A stretch of DNA of 64,000 nt from Granulicella sp. S156 (GTDB taxonomy: Bacteria > Acidobacteriota > Terriglobia > Terriglobales > Acidobacteriaceae): NCBI RefSeq assembly GCF_009766105.1, contig NZ_LMUH01000026.1, positions 422,721-486,720 of the forward strand. Reading direction: 5' to 3'. Below the pieces are notes generated by a model. That model did not search any database. It was not told where the DNA came from and saw only the letters and a program-made list of their open reading frames with translations. Below are positions 17,471 through 27,011 of this stretch, piece by piece. A program made the position numbers and the translations under genes. Position 1 is the first letter of the stretch; every line of letters begins with the position of its first letter.

Positions 17471-20400
17471 ATGAATCGCAATGCGCTATACCGCTCTTTA
17501 TGGACAACAGCTACGCTTGCCGTTTGTATTTTGTGGTCTGCCGCGGCCCGCGCGCAGACCTCGTCCGCCGTCCGGCTCATTACTACATCGATCAACGATG
17601 GGGATCGCGTTCCGCTGTCGAATGGCATCCATTCGCAGCTAAAGCGGTCGCAGGATCTCGGTAGCGTTTCGGGTTCTACCCCCGTGCGCCATATGCTGCT
17701 AGTACTTGCTCGAAGCGCGGCCCGCGAACAGGCGCTGACGCAATACCTGAGCGATGTGCAGAACCCGGCGTCACCGAGCTTCCACAAATGGCTTACGCCT
17801 GCGCAGTACGGTTCCAGCTTTGGGGCCGCCACCGACGACATCGCCACGCTCTCGTCGTGGCTTCAGTCCCAGGAATTCACCGTGGAGAAAGTCTCAAGCG
17901 CAGCCAATCTCATTCAGTTCTCCGGCAACGTTGCGCAGGTGCAGAAGGCTTTCAACACAGAGATTCATGCTCTTTCCGTGAACGGTGAGCGGCATATGGC
18001 CAACACCACGTCGCCGGAAGTACCACGTGCCTTCGCGTCCGCGGTGACAGGTCTGGTAGGGCTCGACGACTTTCATCCGCGCCCCACTTTACAGAAGGGG
18101 CCGAGCGCAACGTTTGATCCCAATACGAAGACCATTCGCCCGGACCTCACACTCTTTTCCAGCTCAGGCACGCCGTACCTCTACATAAATCCAGCGGATG
18201 CGGCAACGATCTATGACGTGCCGAACAGTCTGCTCAACCCGAACTATTCGGGGACGACCTATGACGGCACCGGCGTTACGGTTGGTGTCGTGGGCGACTC
18301 GAACGTCGACCTGACTCCTGTGAGCCTGTATCGCGAGGATTTCCTCGGCGAGACCTCGGCCAATGTCAATTTGCCGACGGTCATCATTGACGGCGCAGAC
18401 CCTGGCATCAATGGCGACGAAGTCGAAACCTTCCTCGATCTCGAAGTGCTTGGCGGCATCGCTCCCAAGGCGAAGATCAACTACTACGCGTCGGATGACA
18501 GCGATCTTTCGTCCGGCCTGTTCGATGCCATTGAGCGAGCTGTGGATGACAACACAGTTAGCGTGCTCAGCATAAGCTTCGGCGAATGTGAGGCGGGGTT
18601 GGGAAGCGCGACGAACCAGTTCCTCGCGGAAAAATATCAGCAAGCCGCGGCACAGGGCATCACCATTACGGTTTCCTCTGGCGATAGCGGAGCCGCGAAT
18701 TGCGATGCGGATAATTCCACGACGGCGACGCAGGGCCTTGCGGTCAACGGTATCTCTTCTACGCCCTACAACATTTCTGTAGGCGGTACGGACTACGACG
18801 TACTCGGCACCAACTTCACCGGCTATGTGCAGGACTCATTGAATGGAGCTTCCTACAGCGGCACGGCGCCCTATTGGCGTACGGCTCTAAGCTACATCCC
18901 GGAGCAGCCGTGGAATGATTCCACAGCTACAAACGGTGCGCTGGCTAATAACTCCCCCCTCACCAACGGCGGCGCTACCGACATCATCGGCGGCGGTGGA
19001 GGCGTGAGTGCGGTTTATAGCAAGCCCGCGTTCCAGACAGCGCTGACACCAGCAGACGGCATGCGCGACTTGCCTGACGTTGCGTTTATGGCGGGCAATG
19101 GCCTGTACGGCGCGGTATGGCTCGTCTGCGGCAGCGGTTCGGTATACGCAGGACCCGATTGCCAGATGACCAATGGCAACTTCACTTCAAGTACGACATT
19201 CACTGGCGCTGGAGGCACCTCAGCTGCGACGCCCGCATTCGCCGGCATGCTTGCGCTCGTCGTGCAGGCGACGGGCTCTCGCCTCGGCCAGGCGAATGAC
19301 GTGCTCTACCAACTTGCAGCAAGCAAGTACGGCGCGGTCTTCCATGATGTGACTACGGGCAACAACGCCGTGGTGTGTGCCAGCGGCAGTCCCGACTGCG
19401 GGTCCAACGGCTTTACGACTGGTTACGATGCTGGCACTGGCTACGATCTCGCGTCGGGCCTCGGCAGCGTCGACGCGTCAGCTATGCTGGCCAACTGGAA
19501 CTCGGTGGCGACGAGCGGCACGTCCACATCGCTGAAGATCGGCGGCTCCACGTCACCCGTAAGCGTCACACATGGCACCAGTCTGAACTTCAGCGTTGGC
19601 GTTACTCCTGCCACAGCGACCGGCTCAGCAGCGCTTGTTACCACGCAGACGGCCGGTGCGGCCCAACCTACCAATAACGGACAGGTTGTCGTCCCTCTTA
19701 GCAGCGGTTCGGGCACTCTCAGCTACAACGGCCTGCCGGGCGGAACATACACCGTCTACGCGCGCTACAGCGGTGATACGGCTGATGCCTCGAGCAGCTC
19801 AACGCCTATCAACGTGAACATCGCCGCTGAGGCCAGCAACACGCTCCTGACAGTGAATGCTTATGGCATCGCGGGAGGCAGTGCGCCGCTCACCAACCTC
19901 ACTGCCATTCCTTATGGCTCCTATATCTTCTCGGACGCTTCGGTCTACGGTACAGCAGAAGGTTATGCGGCCTCACTTGGTCTTGCGACCGGAAGCTTCA
20001 ACCTTGTGGACAACGGCGCCACGCTCGGCACTGCACCGATCAACAGCGGCAACTTCGCTTCGTATCCCAGCATGGCTGCAGGCGTGTACCCGTTCGCGGT
20101 GGGCACACACAAAGTGATTGCTAAGTACCCGGGAGACGCCAGTTACAAGGCCAACACCAGCAATGAAGTCGATTTTTCTGTCATCAAAGGAGCCACGACC
20201 GCATCTGTCTTTCCTACCAGCGCCACGCTGAAGTCTACGGCTAGCGATGTGGTGCAGGTCGACATCGGGACCACCAGTCTCGCCACGGCTCCAACGGGCA
20301 CCATCACCCTCACAGCCAACGGCGTCACACTCGGCAGTAGCTCCAGCTTGCTCACAGGCTCTGCGAACGATGGCTCAGTTGTCTCATATGCAAACTTTAT

Positions 20401-21754
20401 GGTGCAGGGAAGCCAGCTGCTTGCCGGAGCCAATACGTTGTCGGCGACTTACACCGGCGATAGCAACTACCAGGGATCTTCCGCTACAGGGAGCGTTACT
20501 GTCTTGCAGGCAGGCTTCACCTTGAAGGCCGGTACGATCGCAATCACTGCTGGAAGTGGAACCGGCAATACGGCCACCCTCTCTGCGACGCCTACTAACG
20601 GATTTTCCGGCGTGGTGAACCTGAGCTGCGCAGTCACCTCCACACCCAGCAATGCGACCAGTCCCATCACGTGCAGTGTGCCCTCAACGATCAACATCAC
20701 AGGCACCGGTGTGGCGACGGGGACCCTGACGGTCAATTCGACGGCGTCAACTACCGGGGGCAGCTATACCGTAACGATCTCCGGCACAGACGCGGCGACT
20801 GGCAAGATTACGGCGTCCACGACCACGCAGGTAACGGTTACAGCTGCTACTCCAAGAATCACGCTTACGAATAGCGGAGCTATCAGCCTCCAGGCTGGCG
20901 CCACCAGCGGCAACACGGCGACGATCAGTGTGACTCCAGCAGGTGGCTATACCGGCACGGTAGGTCTGTCGTGCGCCGTTACCAGCGCGCCGACCGCTGC
21001 AGTTGACCCGATCACCTGTGCGGTGGCGCCTGCTTCGGTCATCATCACCAGTACGACTGCTGCTACATCAGCGCTGACCATCAGCTCCACGACTGGTACC
21101 ACTGCCGGCAGCTACACCGTAACGATCTCCGGCGCAGACGCGGCGACAGGCAAGATCACGGCGTCCACGACCACGCAGGTGACGGTTACAGCTGTGACTG
21201 TGGCGAGTATCGCGCTCACCAACAGCGGTGCCCTCAATATCCAGGCGGGCGCCTCCAGCGGCAACGTGGTAACGATCAATGTGACGCCGGCGGGTGGATA
21301 CACCGGTACGGTTGGTCTCTCCTGCGCCGTTACCAGTGCGCCAGCGAGCGCGGTTGATCCGGTTACCTGTGCGATGACCCCTTCTTCGGTGGGCATCACG
21401 GGTACGGCCGCGGCTACTTCAGCATTGACGATCAGTTCCACCGCTCGCACGACTAGCTCGCTCGATCGGTCACATGATCTGTTGCGCGGTGTCAGCGGGA
21501 CGTTCCTCGCCTTCGGTGTCTTCCTGCTTGTGCCGACACGGCGCCGCCGTCATCTGCGGCTGCTGGCGATGCTGGTTGTTCTGGGATCGCTGGGCTCGCT
21601 CATAGGCTGCAGTGGTGGCAATTCAGGTGCGAATGGTAGCGGTGGTAGCCCACCCAGCTCTGGCACGACGGCCGGTACCTATGTCATCACCGTGACCTCA
21701 TCGGCGACGGGTGTCAGTGCGCAAACCAACACTGTCAACGTAACGGTCAACTAG
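17471..21754 (+). CDS. Secreted S53 (sedolisin/pro-kumamolisin) peptidase with Ig-like repeats and membrane-hairpin tail
   Basis: A 1427-residue protein starting at ATG 17471 (AAGGAG 8 nt upstream; an ATG at 17396 is less likely). A signal peptide ends near AARAQT. The pro-domain (~30-195) includes SPSFHKWLTPAQY. The S53 catalytic domain follows with Glu319 and Asp323 in EVETFLDLE, oxyanion Asp405 in SSGDSGAAN, Ser584 in GGTSAATPAFAGM and a Ca-site-like GYDAGTGYDLASGLG. Sedolisins are acid-active endopeptidases, fitting an acidic-soil bacterium. About 700 residues of Ig-like beta repeats follow. The last repeat is interrupted by a double membrane segment: hydrophobic 1341-1355, RRRR 1357-1360, hydrophobic 1364-1378, lipobox-like LIGC (Cys1380). 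The repeat then resumes to the C-terminus. The next gene has the same tail. Confidence 0.9.
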   Translation: MNRNALYRSLWTTATLAVCILWSAAARAQTSSAVRLITTSINDGDRVPLSNGIHSQLKRSQDLGSVSGSTPVRHMLLVLARSAAREQALTQYLSDVQNPASPSFHKWLTPAQYGSSFGAATDDIATLSSWLQSQEFTVEKVSSAANLIQFSGNVAQVQKAFNTEIHALSVNGERHMANTTSPEVPRAFASAVTGLVGLDDFHPRPTLQKGPSATFDPNTKTIRPDLTLFSSSGTPYLYINPADAATIYDVPNSLLNPNYSGTTYDGTGVTVGVVGDSNVDLTPVSLYREDFLGETSANVNLPTVIIDGADPGINGDEVETFLDLEVLGGIAPKAKINYYASDDSDLSSGLFDAIERAVDDNTVSVLSISFGECEAGLGSATNQFLAEKYQQAAAQGITITVSSGDSGAANCDADNSTTATQGLAVNGISSTPYNISVGGTDYDVLGTNFTGYVQDSLNGASYSGTAPYWRTALSYIPEQPWNDSTATNGALANNSPLTNGGATDIIGGGGGVSAVYSKPAFQTALTPADGMRDLPDVAFMAGNGLYGAVWLVCGSGSVYAGPDCQMTNGNFTSSTTFTGAGGTSAATPAFAGMLALVVQATGSRLGQANDVLYQLAASKYGAVFHDVTTGNNAVVCASGSPDCGSNGFTTGYDAGTGYDLASGLGSVDASAMLANWNSVATSGTSTSLKIGGSTSPVSVTHGTSLNFSVGVTPATATGSAALVTTQTAGAAQPTNNGQVVVPLSSGSGTLSYNGLPGGTYTVYARYSGDTADASSSSTPINVNIAAEASNTLLTVNAYGIAGGSAPLTNLTAIPYGSYIFSDASVYGTAEGYAASLGLATGSFNLVDNGATLGTAPINSGNFASYPSMAAGVYPFAVGTHKVIAKYPGDASYKANTSNEVDFSVIKGATTASVFPTSATLKSTASDVVQVDIGTTSLATAPTGTITLTANGVTLGSSSSLLTGSANDGSVVSYANFMVQGSQLLAGANTLSATYTGDSNYQGSSATGSVTVLQAGFTLKAGTIAITAGSGTGNTATLSATPTNGFSGVVNLSCAVTSTPSNATSPITCSVPSTINITGTGVATGTLTVNSTASTTGGSYTVTISGTDAATGKITASTTTQVTVTAATPRITLTNSGAISLQAGATSGNTATISVTPAGGYTGTVGLSCAVTSAPTAAVDPITCAVAPASVIITSTTAATSALTISSTTGTTAGSYTVTISGADAATGKITASTTTQVTVTAVTVASIALTNSGALNIQAGASSGNVVTINVTPAGGYTGTVGLSCAVTSAPASAVDPVTCAMTPSSVGITGTAAATSALTISSTARTTSSLDRSHDLLRGVSGTFLAFGVFLLVPTRRRRHLRLLAMLVVLGSLGSLIGCSGGNSGANGSGGSPPSSGTTAGTYVITVTSSATGVSAQTNTVNVTVN
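20531..21453 (+). repeat. Tandem ~350-bp Ig-like repeat modules inside the S53 peptidase gene
   Basis: Modules start at 20531, 20876 and 21227. Modules 1 and 2 share an almost identical ~80-bp segment (about 20764-20845 and 21112-21195), and modules 2 and 3 share long identical stretches around the GGYTGTVGLSCAVTSAP coding region. Such similarity at DNA level points to recent tandem duplication or gene conversion. Module 3 is cut at 21453 by the membrane-hairpin segment, and its final strands reappear at about 21665-21751. Confidence 0.75.
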
Positions 21755-21815
21755 CCCAAGTCTCAAGGTTATAGGTCTCTCTGCGGATCAACAGATGAAA
21801 TTCAGGAGGTTATGT

Positions 21816-24800
21816 ATGTTGCATAAACTGTTCCATGACGTGAAGACTCTTGTGCTGTTCTGTTCGGTGCTTTCGGGGTTCGCCATTGCGCAGAAGCCGG
21901 TGTACCCTACCCGCACGCAGACGCCGCCCTTGCCGGTAGCGCTGCAGCGCTTCCAGACACCGGCGCAGCAGGTACTTGCGCCATTTCTTAAAGCGCATCC
22001 CATGCAGGCCGCGAGCAATAATGGACAACTCCACGCCCAGGATGCAACCAACTACGTTACCTCGCCGAACTTCGGCGGCTACGTGAATGCGCCTCTTTAC
22101 GACGCGCGTACCACCGCATCGCTTGATACCGGCTCCTTCAATAACGGCGTAACGGTGGAACTCACTGCTGACTTCAACAAGGACGGTAAACCAGACATCG
22201 CCGTTCTGCAGCAGGACGGCACCATGAATATCCTGCTTGGCAACGGCAGTGGCAGGTTTTCCGCGCCGGTGAGCTACTTCAATCCCAATTATCTGAGCTC
22301 TAGTGTCAACAATGCTTATGCTGTCGATGTGAATAACGATGGATTCACGGACATCATCGGGTTCGATTACAACAACAACACCATGATTACCTGGTTGAAT
22401 CTTGGCAACGGTACATTCAATGCCGCGGTGACGACGCCGCTTGACGCTTCCAATGGCTATCCCAACTATGTTCTGGTGCAGGACGTAAATCGAGATGGAA
22501 AGCCCGATCTGCTCTTTGCCATGTCGCAGTTTGTCTCTCTCACCAGCGCAAATATCTTCCTGGAAGTGATGACCGGCAACGGCGACGGTACCTTCAACAC
22601 CCCGCCCTCCAAGTCTAAGCTGGTGCAGGAGTTTTCTGTTCCTGCCTCCGTCAACCTGCCGAATTACAACGGCATCGCATTAGGTGATATCAACGGCGAC
22701 GGCAAGCTAGACATCGCCGTGGCTCTCGATGAACGCTTCTCGCAGACGACTGGGCAATACGTAGTGACCACAGCCCTGGGCAATGGCGATGGCACGTTTG
22801 GCACACTCAATACGACGATTCCAATCTCTACGCCGAGCACGTCTATCGGCAACACTCCGGTGCCTTACAACAGTACTGGTGTGCAACTCGTCGATCTGAA
22901 CAGTGATGGCAAACTCGACGTCGCGTCGGACATCAACGGAGCACTGATGGTCGCGCTTGGAGAAGGCAATGGTTCGTTCGAAACCGCGATATCGAGCAAC
23001 TTCTCCCAGGTCGTTTCAGTAGCGCAGATGGCTTTTGCCGACGTCAACGGCGACGGCAAGCCCGACCTCATCGCTGGCGGAGATACGCTAGGCATCTATC
23101 TCGGCAACGGTGATGGAACCTTTGCGGCGCCCCTAACCAGCGGGCAATATATCGTCGATCCAACAACCGGGCAGGGCATCGCGCTCGCCGACTTCAATGG
23201 TGATGGTGTTCTGGACGTTGCCCAACTGGGCAGTGACTATAAGGAGGTTGCACTTTATCTCGGCAACGGTACGGGACAGTTCCGCGGAGCCCCGCTTGTC
23301 ACCTCGGCAAGCGATCCCGAAGGTATCGACTGGGATATGGAGACTACCGGCAAGTACACCAGCAGCGGCTACAGCGATGCCATCTTTCTCCATGCCGCAA
23401 CTGCCGGAACAGAGATGCTGACGGGTGTTAGCGATGGTAAGGGCAACTTTACCTTCGTTCAGTCGCTCGCAGGAGGTGTGCCTTCAGACCTGCAGTACAT
23501 TCAGCCACTTCAGGCGGACTTCAACGGGGATGGCAATGCTGACCTGGTATTGACAGGCGCTGCCGGCGATGTGACAGTTGCACTTTCGAATGGCGATGGC
23601 ACATTTGCCACTCCTGTGTCCGTCAACCTGCCCTCAACGCTTGCCTGTCCGGTGTACTACGCCGCGGCGGGTGATGTGAACGGCGACGGCAAGACCGACC
23701 TTGTCATCCCTTATGGTGGTGACGACACGTGCGGATCTACGGCCGGCGGCCCGTCAGGCTACTTCGTTCTATTGGGCAATGGCAACGGTATGTTCTCTGC
23801 GCCTGTGTTTACGCAAGTCGGCACGGAACTCTATAGCGCGACACTCGCTGACATCAATGGCGATGGCAAGCTTGACCTCGTCCTCGACGATGCGCCCTTT
23901 GTGTCTGGCTCGGGCTTTAGCATCCTGCTGGCCACTGGAAATGGCGATGGCACGTTCGGCTCCCCGAATACCATCCTGTCGAACTACCTCGTCAGCAATG
24001 TAGCTGTCGCCGACATCAACGGCGACGGCAAGGCCGACCTCGTACTCAGCGCAGAAGAGGTAGAAGGAAATGGCTCGGTAGCAACGGGCGGCATCCTTAC
24101 CATCACTGGCAATGGCGACGGGACCTTCAACTCGCCATCGCTGATCGCAGGCGGCAACTTCTTCTTTGGAATGGAGTTGGCTGACATGAACAACGACGGC
24201 AATCCCGACATCGTTGCCACTTTGTACTCCACTAACGGTCAGCCGAACACCTACTACGGCATGGTGACTCTGCTGGGCCTGGGGAACGGCCAGTTCTCCG
24301 CGTCCGTCAATCAGTTGGAGAGCCTCGCCAGCACCCTTCCGCAGATCGGCAACTTCTACAACGACGGGGCACCGGACGTGATGACGCAGACTGGCTATGG
24401 TCCGGCGCTCTTCCTCGGCCAGGGCGCTTCCACTGTGAGCCTTGCTGCTTCGGCTACATCGGCTGTCTTTGGATCGAGCGAAACCTTTACAGCAACGGTG
24501 ACAGCAGGCATGAGCAACCGCCCTGTGCCAACCGGCTCAGTCTCGTTTTATGACGGCACCACGCTGCTCGGCAGCGTTGCGATTACGAACGGTAGTGCGG
24601 CCTTTACGACGGCTTCACTGGCTGTCGGCACTCATAACGTTCTCGCAGTCTATTCCGGCGACACCAACTTCAACCCTGCGACCTCCTCGCCTGCAGCGGT
24701 CACAATCAATGCGCTGGCGTCGGCAGTAGTGAGCCTTACCGCTTCGGCTTCATCGGCTGTCTTTGGATCGAGCGAAACCTTCACCGCAACGGTGGCAGGC

Positions 24801-25526
24801 ACGAGCAACGGTCCTGTGCCAAGCGGCTCAATCTCGTTCTATGACGGCAGCACGCTGCTCGGCAGTGTTGCGGTGGCGAACGGTAGTGCAGCCTTTACGA
24901 CGGCTTCACTGGCTGCCGGAGGGCATAGCATTGTGGCCACCTATTCCGGCGATGCTAACTTCAATCCTGCGACATCCTCGCCGGCGGCTGTCACGATCAG
25001 TGCGCTGACGCCGGCGTTCTCGCTCACAGGTGCGCCGGCGACGCTCTCCATCGGCAGCGGAGCAAACGGTGTCGCGACGCTCAACATCGCGGCAAATGCG
25101 AGCTTCAGCGGTGCGGTCAACCTGTCCTGCTCGGGCGCTCCCTCCAAGGCGTCCTGCACGGTCAACCCCGGCAGCGTTACGCTCGCAGCGGGACAATCGA
25201 CAACGGCCACGCTGGTGATTGGCACCACGACGACTAGCGCAGACGTGAATCACTCAGGAGCACCTTGGAGAGCGGCGGGAGCTGCGGCCAGCCTTGCGAT
25301 GCTGTGCGGTGTTTTCTTCGGGCGCCGCAAGCGTGTGCGGATGTTGGCTGGGCTCAGCCTCGCTGTCATAGTTTCACTTGGCACGTTGCTCACCGGTTGC
25401 AGTAACGGAGGCTCGACAGCTCCAGCAACTGGCCCGACTAGCTTCACGGTGACGATTACAGCTACACCGGCTAGCGGAAGCACCGCACCGGCGCAAACCA
25501 CAACGGTCAATGTCACGGTGAATTAA
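21816..25526 (+). CDS. Secreted VCBS/FG-GAP repeat protein with Ig-like repeats and membrane-hairpin tail
   Basis: A 1236-residue protein. The start at ATG 21816 is preferred because AGGAGG lies 6 nt upstream; the earlier ATG at 21795 would place that site inside the gene. A signal peptide (KTLVLFCSVLSGFAIA) is followed by about 12 calcium-binding DxNxDGxxD motifs (for example DFNKDGKPD, DINGDGKLD), which build integrin-like beta-propeller blades, plus one degenerate motif. Two nearly identical Ig-like repeats and a third Ig-like domain follow. The third domain is interrupted by a hydrophobic segment, RRKRVR (1170-1175), a second hydrophobic segment and lipobox-like LTGC (Cys1195). A short beta tail ends in VNVTVN, exactly as in the preceding peptidase. 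It is probably a cell-surface adhesion or binding protein. The gene starts 61 bp after the S53 gene and ends before a strong terminator. Confidence 0.88.
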   Translation: MLHKLFHDVKTLVLFCSVLSGFAIAQKPVYPTRTQTPPLPVALQRFQTPAQQVLAPFLKAHPMQAASNNGQLHAQDATNYVTSPNFGGYVNAPLYDARTTASLDTGSFNNGVTVELTADFNKDGKPDIAVLQQDGTMNILLGNGSGRFSAPVSYFNPNYLSSSVNNAYAVDVNNDGFTDIIGFDYNNNTMITWLNLGNGTFNAAVTTPLDASNGYPNYVLVQDVNRDGKPDLLFAMSQFVSLTSANIFLEVMTGNGDGTFNTPPSKSKLVQEFSVPASVNLPNYNGIALGDINGDGKLDIAVALDERFSQTTGQYVVTTALGNGDGTFGTLNTTIPISTPSTSIGNTPVPYNSTGVQLVDLNSDGKLDVASDINGALMVALGEGNGSFETAISSNFSQVVSVAQMAFADVNGDGKPDLIAGGDTLGIYLGNGDGTFAAPLTSGQYIVDPTTGQGIALADFNGDGVLDVAQLGSDYKEVALYLGNGTGQFRGAPLVTSASDPEGIDWDMETTGKYTSSGYSDAIFLHAATAGTEMLTGVSDGKGNFTFVQSLAGGVPSDLQYIQPLQADFNGDGNADLVLTGAAGDVTVALSNGDGTFATPVSVNLPSTLACPVYYAAAGDVNGDGKTDLVIPYGGDDTCGSTAGGPSGYFVLLGNGNGMFSAPVFTQVGTELYSATLADINGDGKLDLVLDDAPFVSGSGFSILLATGNGDGTFGSPNTILSNYLVSNVAVADINGDGKADLVLSAEEVEGNGSVATGGILTITGNGDGTFNSPSLIAGGNFFFGMELADMNNDGNPDIVATLYSTNGQPNTYYGMVTLLGLGNGQFSASVNQLESLASTLPQIGNFYNDGAPDVMTQTGYGPALFLGQGASTVSLAASATSAVFGSSETFTATVTAGMSNRPVPTGSVSFYDGTTLLGSVAITNGSAAFTTASLAVGTHNVLAVYSGDTNFNPATSSPAAVTINALASAVVSLTASASSAVFGSSETFTATVAGTSNGPVPSGSISFYDGSTLLGSVAVANGSAAFTTASLAAGGHSIVATYSGDANFNPATSSPAAVTISALTPAFSLTGAPATLSIGSGANGVATLNIAANASFSGAVNLSCSGAPSKASCTVNPGSVTLAAGQSTTATLVIGTTTTSADVNHSGAPWRAAGAAASLAMLCGVFFGRRKRVRMLAGLSLAVIVSLGTLLTGCSNGGSTAPATGPTSFTVTITATPASGSTAPAQTTTVNVTVN
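24435..25010 (+). repeat. Two near-identical ~285-bp Ig-domain repeats in the VCBS gene
   Basis: Units at 24435-24719 and 24729-25010 are highly similar at DNA level, for example both contain TGTCTTTGGATCGAGCGAAA. They differ mainly by single bases and a 3-bp deletion. This indicates a recent in-frame duplication of one Ig-like domain. Confidence 0.85.
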
Positions 25527-25926
25527 GGTCACGGTAAAATAAGCGCCGCTCGCGGTGCACTCCAAAATCCCTCCCAACAACAGCGGGAGCGGCCTCTGAT
25601 AGGGCCGCTCCCATTTTTTTGTTATGGCAGTTATTGGGCCGCGTGGCCGGCCGCCGCAAATAGTTTCTTGGCTGGCAATGGTCGCGAGATTATAAAAGCG
25701 ACCACACAAGAGACTCTTCCAGAGTTCGAGTCTGAACCGAAGGTCTCAGGGTTGGGGGGGGGCAAGGTGCCAGCCGGCGCGACGAGTTGAACGGGATCAG
25801 ATCGTGTGTGACGAATCGACAGAGGAACAGACTCTGGATGCGGCGGCATGGGTGTCACCTTCAACGGTGTCTATCGACGAGTACGGTGAGCTTTCGTCTG
25901 CATTCTCTGCGCGTATGATTTTACAA
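25527..25926. other. Intergenic region after the VCBS gene
   Basis: The first 95 bp hold a strong terminator (25585-25620). The rest contains a run of nine G (25754-25762) and an open frame leading into the next gene, without coding character. No further gene is supported. Confidence 0.6.
25585..25620 (+). terminator. Rho-independent terminator
   Basis: A perfect 10-bp stem GGGAGCGGCC / GGCCGCTCCC with an 8-nt loop (25595-25602) is followed by ATTTTTTT. It lies 58 bp after the stop of the VCBS gene and probably ends the S53-VCBS transcript. Confidence 0.92.
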
Positions 25927-26835
25927 ATGTTGAAGATCTTCAAATACATCGCCGTGCTGTGTAGCCTTTCGTGCTCGCTGGCGTTTGCGGCTACGTCCCA
26001 GTACGTCGGCGCTTACTCCGCAAAAAATCAAGGCGGAGACGCAATGTCAGGCACGCATCTCTTGATCATGGCCGACGGTAATTACGCGGTCATTTTCTTC
26101 GGCGGCGCCCTCCAGGGCACTTGGAAGGTGCTTCCGGATGGAGGGATAGAGCTCCGCGAGTGGAAGGGCGACTCCTCTTCCTTTTTGCTCTACGGACGCA
26201 CTGCTCCTGGCAGTGCGTCGCAGGTGCGTATCGAGTTCGAAGAGTTCCAGGAAAGCTCAATCAAGGTCGGCCTCACACCGGCTAAAGACGGGCATTTGCG
26301 AATGCACCCGGCCTTCAACGAGGACAGTAACTGTTATGAGCCTGAATACTCCATTACGCGCCCGGTAAGAGATCTGCCAGCCCTTCTTCTGGTTGCTTTT
26401 CCCGATCAGCGTGCCGATCCACGAGGGCAGGCCCCTTCTGACCCTGCTACATCCCTCCTCTATAGCTTCGATCTATCCGCTGCGCCATACAACGATTACC
26501 ATGTCGTCTATAACAAGGCAGCGGCTCACTCCCCAACGGTTATGACCGGCCATCTCGTGAATGGTCAACTTACGCTCAGTGGAGAGAACGGCCAGGGAAT
26601 CGGCGATTCCACATTTGGGGAGAGGCGCGAAATCTCGTCAACGGACCTCAAGGAACTTCCCGAAATGATCGCCGATTTGCGTAAGCCAACCCCGGATCGG
26701 GTAGAGTTTGCGACGGGGCAGGGCGACTCAGCAGCAACTAGCGTGTACACACGAGTGCCCGGCACCAGCATTGCGTTCGATCCGCAAAGGGTTGTGACAG
26801 AGGAGCCTCTGTTCACTGCGCGTTGTAAGAAGTAG
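25927..26835 (+). CDS. Secreted protein of unknown function
   Basis: About 302 residues from ATG 25927; ATG 25915 is an equally possible start and an open frame extends back to 25804. A clear signal peptide (MLKIFKYIAVLCSLSCSLAFA) precedes a beta-rich mature part. The segment MSGTHLLIMADGNYAVIFFGGALQGTWKV reads like a small beta-barrel that compares a value with background, and the C-terminal half has alternating beta segments and charged loops. Two cysteines (in NCYEPEY and at the C-terminal RCKK) could form a disulfide. I do not recognise the family and see no catalytic motif. It stands alone, after a terminator and 176 bp before an oxidoreductase gene. Confidence 0.65.
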   Translation: MLKIFKYIAVLCSLSCSLAFAATSQYVGAYSAKNQGGDAMSGTHLLIMADGNYAVIFFGGALQGTWKVLPDGGIELREWKGDSSSFLLYGRTAPGSASQVRIEFEEFQESSIKVGLTPAKDGHLRMHPAFNEDSNCYEPEYSITRPVRDLPALLLVAFPDQRADPRGQAPSDPATSLLYSFDLSAAPYNDYHVVYNKAAAHSPTVMTGHLVNGQLTLSGENGQGIGDSTFGERREISSTDLKELPEMIADLRKPTPDRVEFATGQGDSAATSVYTRVPGTSIAFDPQRVVTEEPLFTARCKK

Positions 26836-27011
26836 CACCGTGGACCGTGACGATGTAATCTGCGCTAGTGCGGCACCAATCTGTAGTGGCGTTGGCATAA
26901 GCCGTGCAACTCGCGTGTCTCGTGAGATCAAAGTTGCAGACTATAATCTAGCTTCTCCGTTCAGTAGGCTTGAGGAGATATCTTCGCTTTGTTCTATAGA
27001 GATGGGCTTTC

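Noticed and set aside
22180..24210. Repeated GACGGCAAG-like DNA words as an intergenic or CRISPR-type repeat
   Set aside because: They are coding, spaced irregularly, and translate to the calcium-binding DxNxDGxxD motifs of the VCBS propeller.
25754..25762. Run of nine G as a frameshift or phase-variable tract
   Set aside because: It lies in non-coding DNA after a terminator and does not fall within any supported gene or near a promoter that I can recognise.
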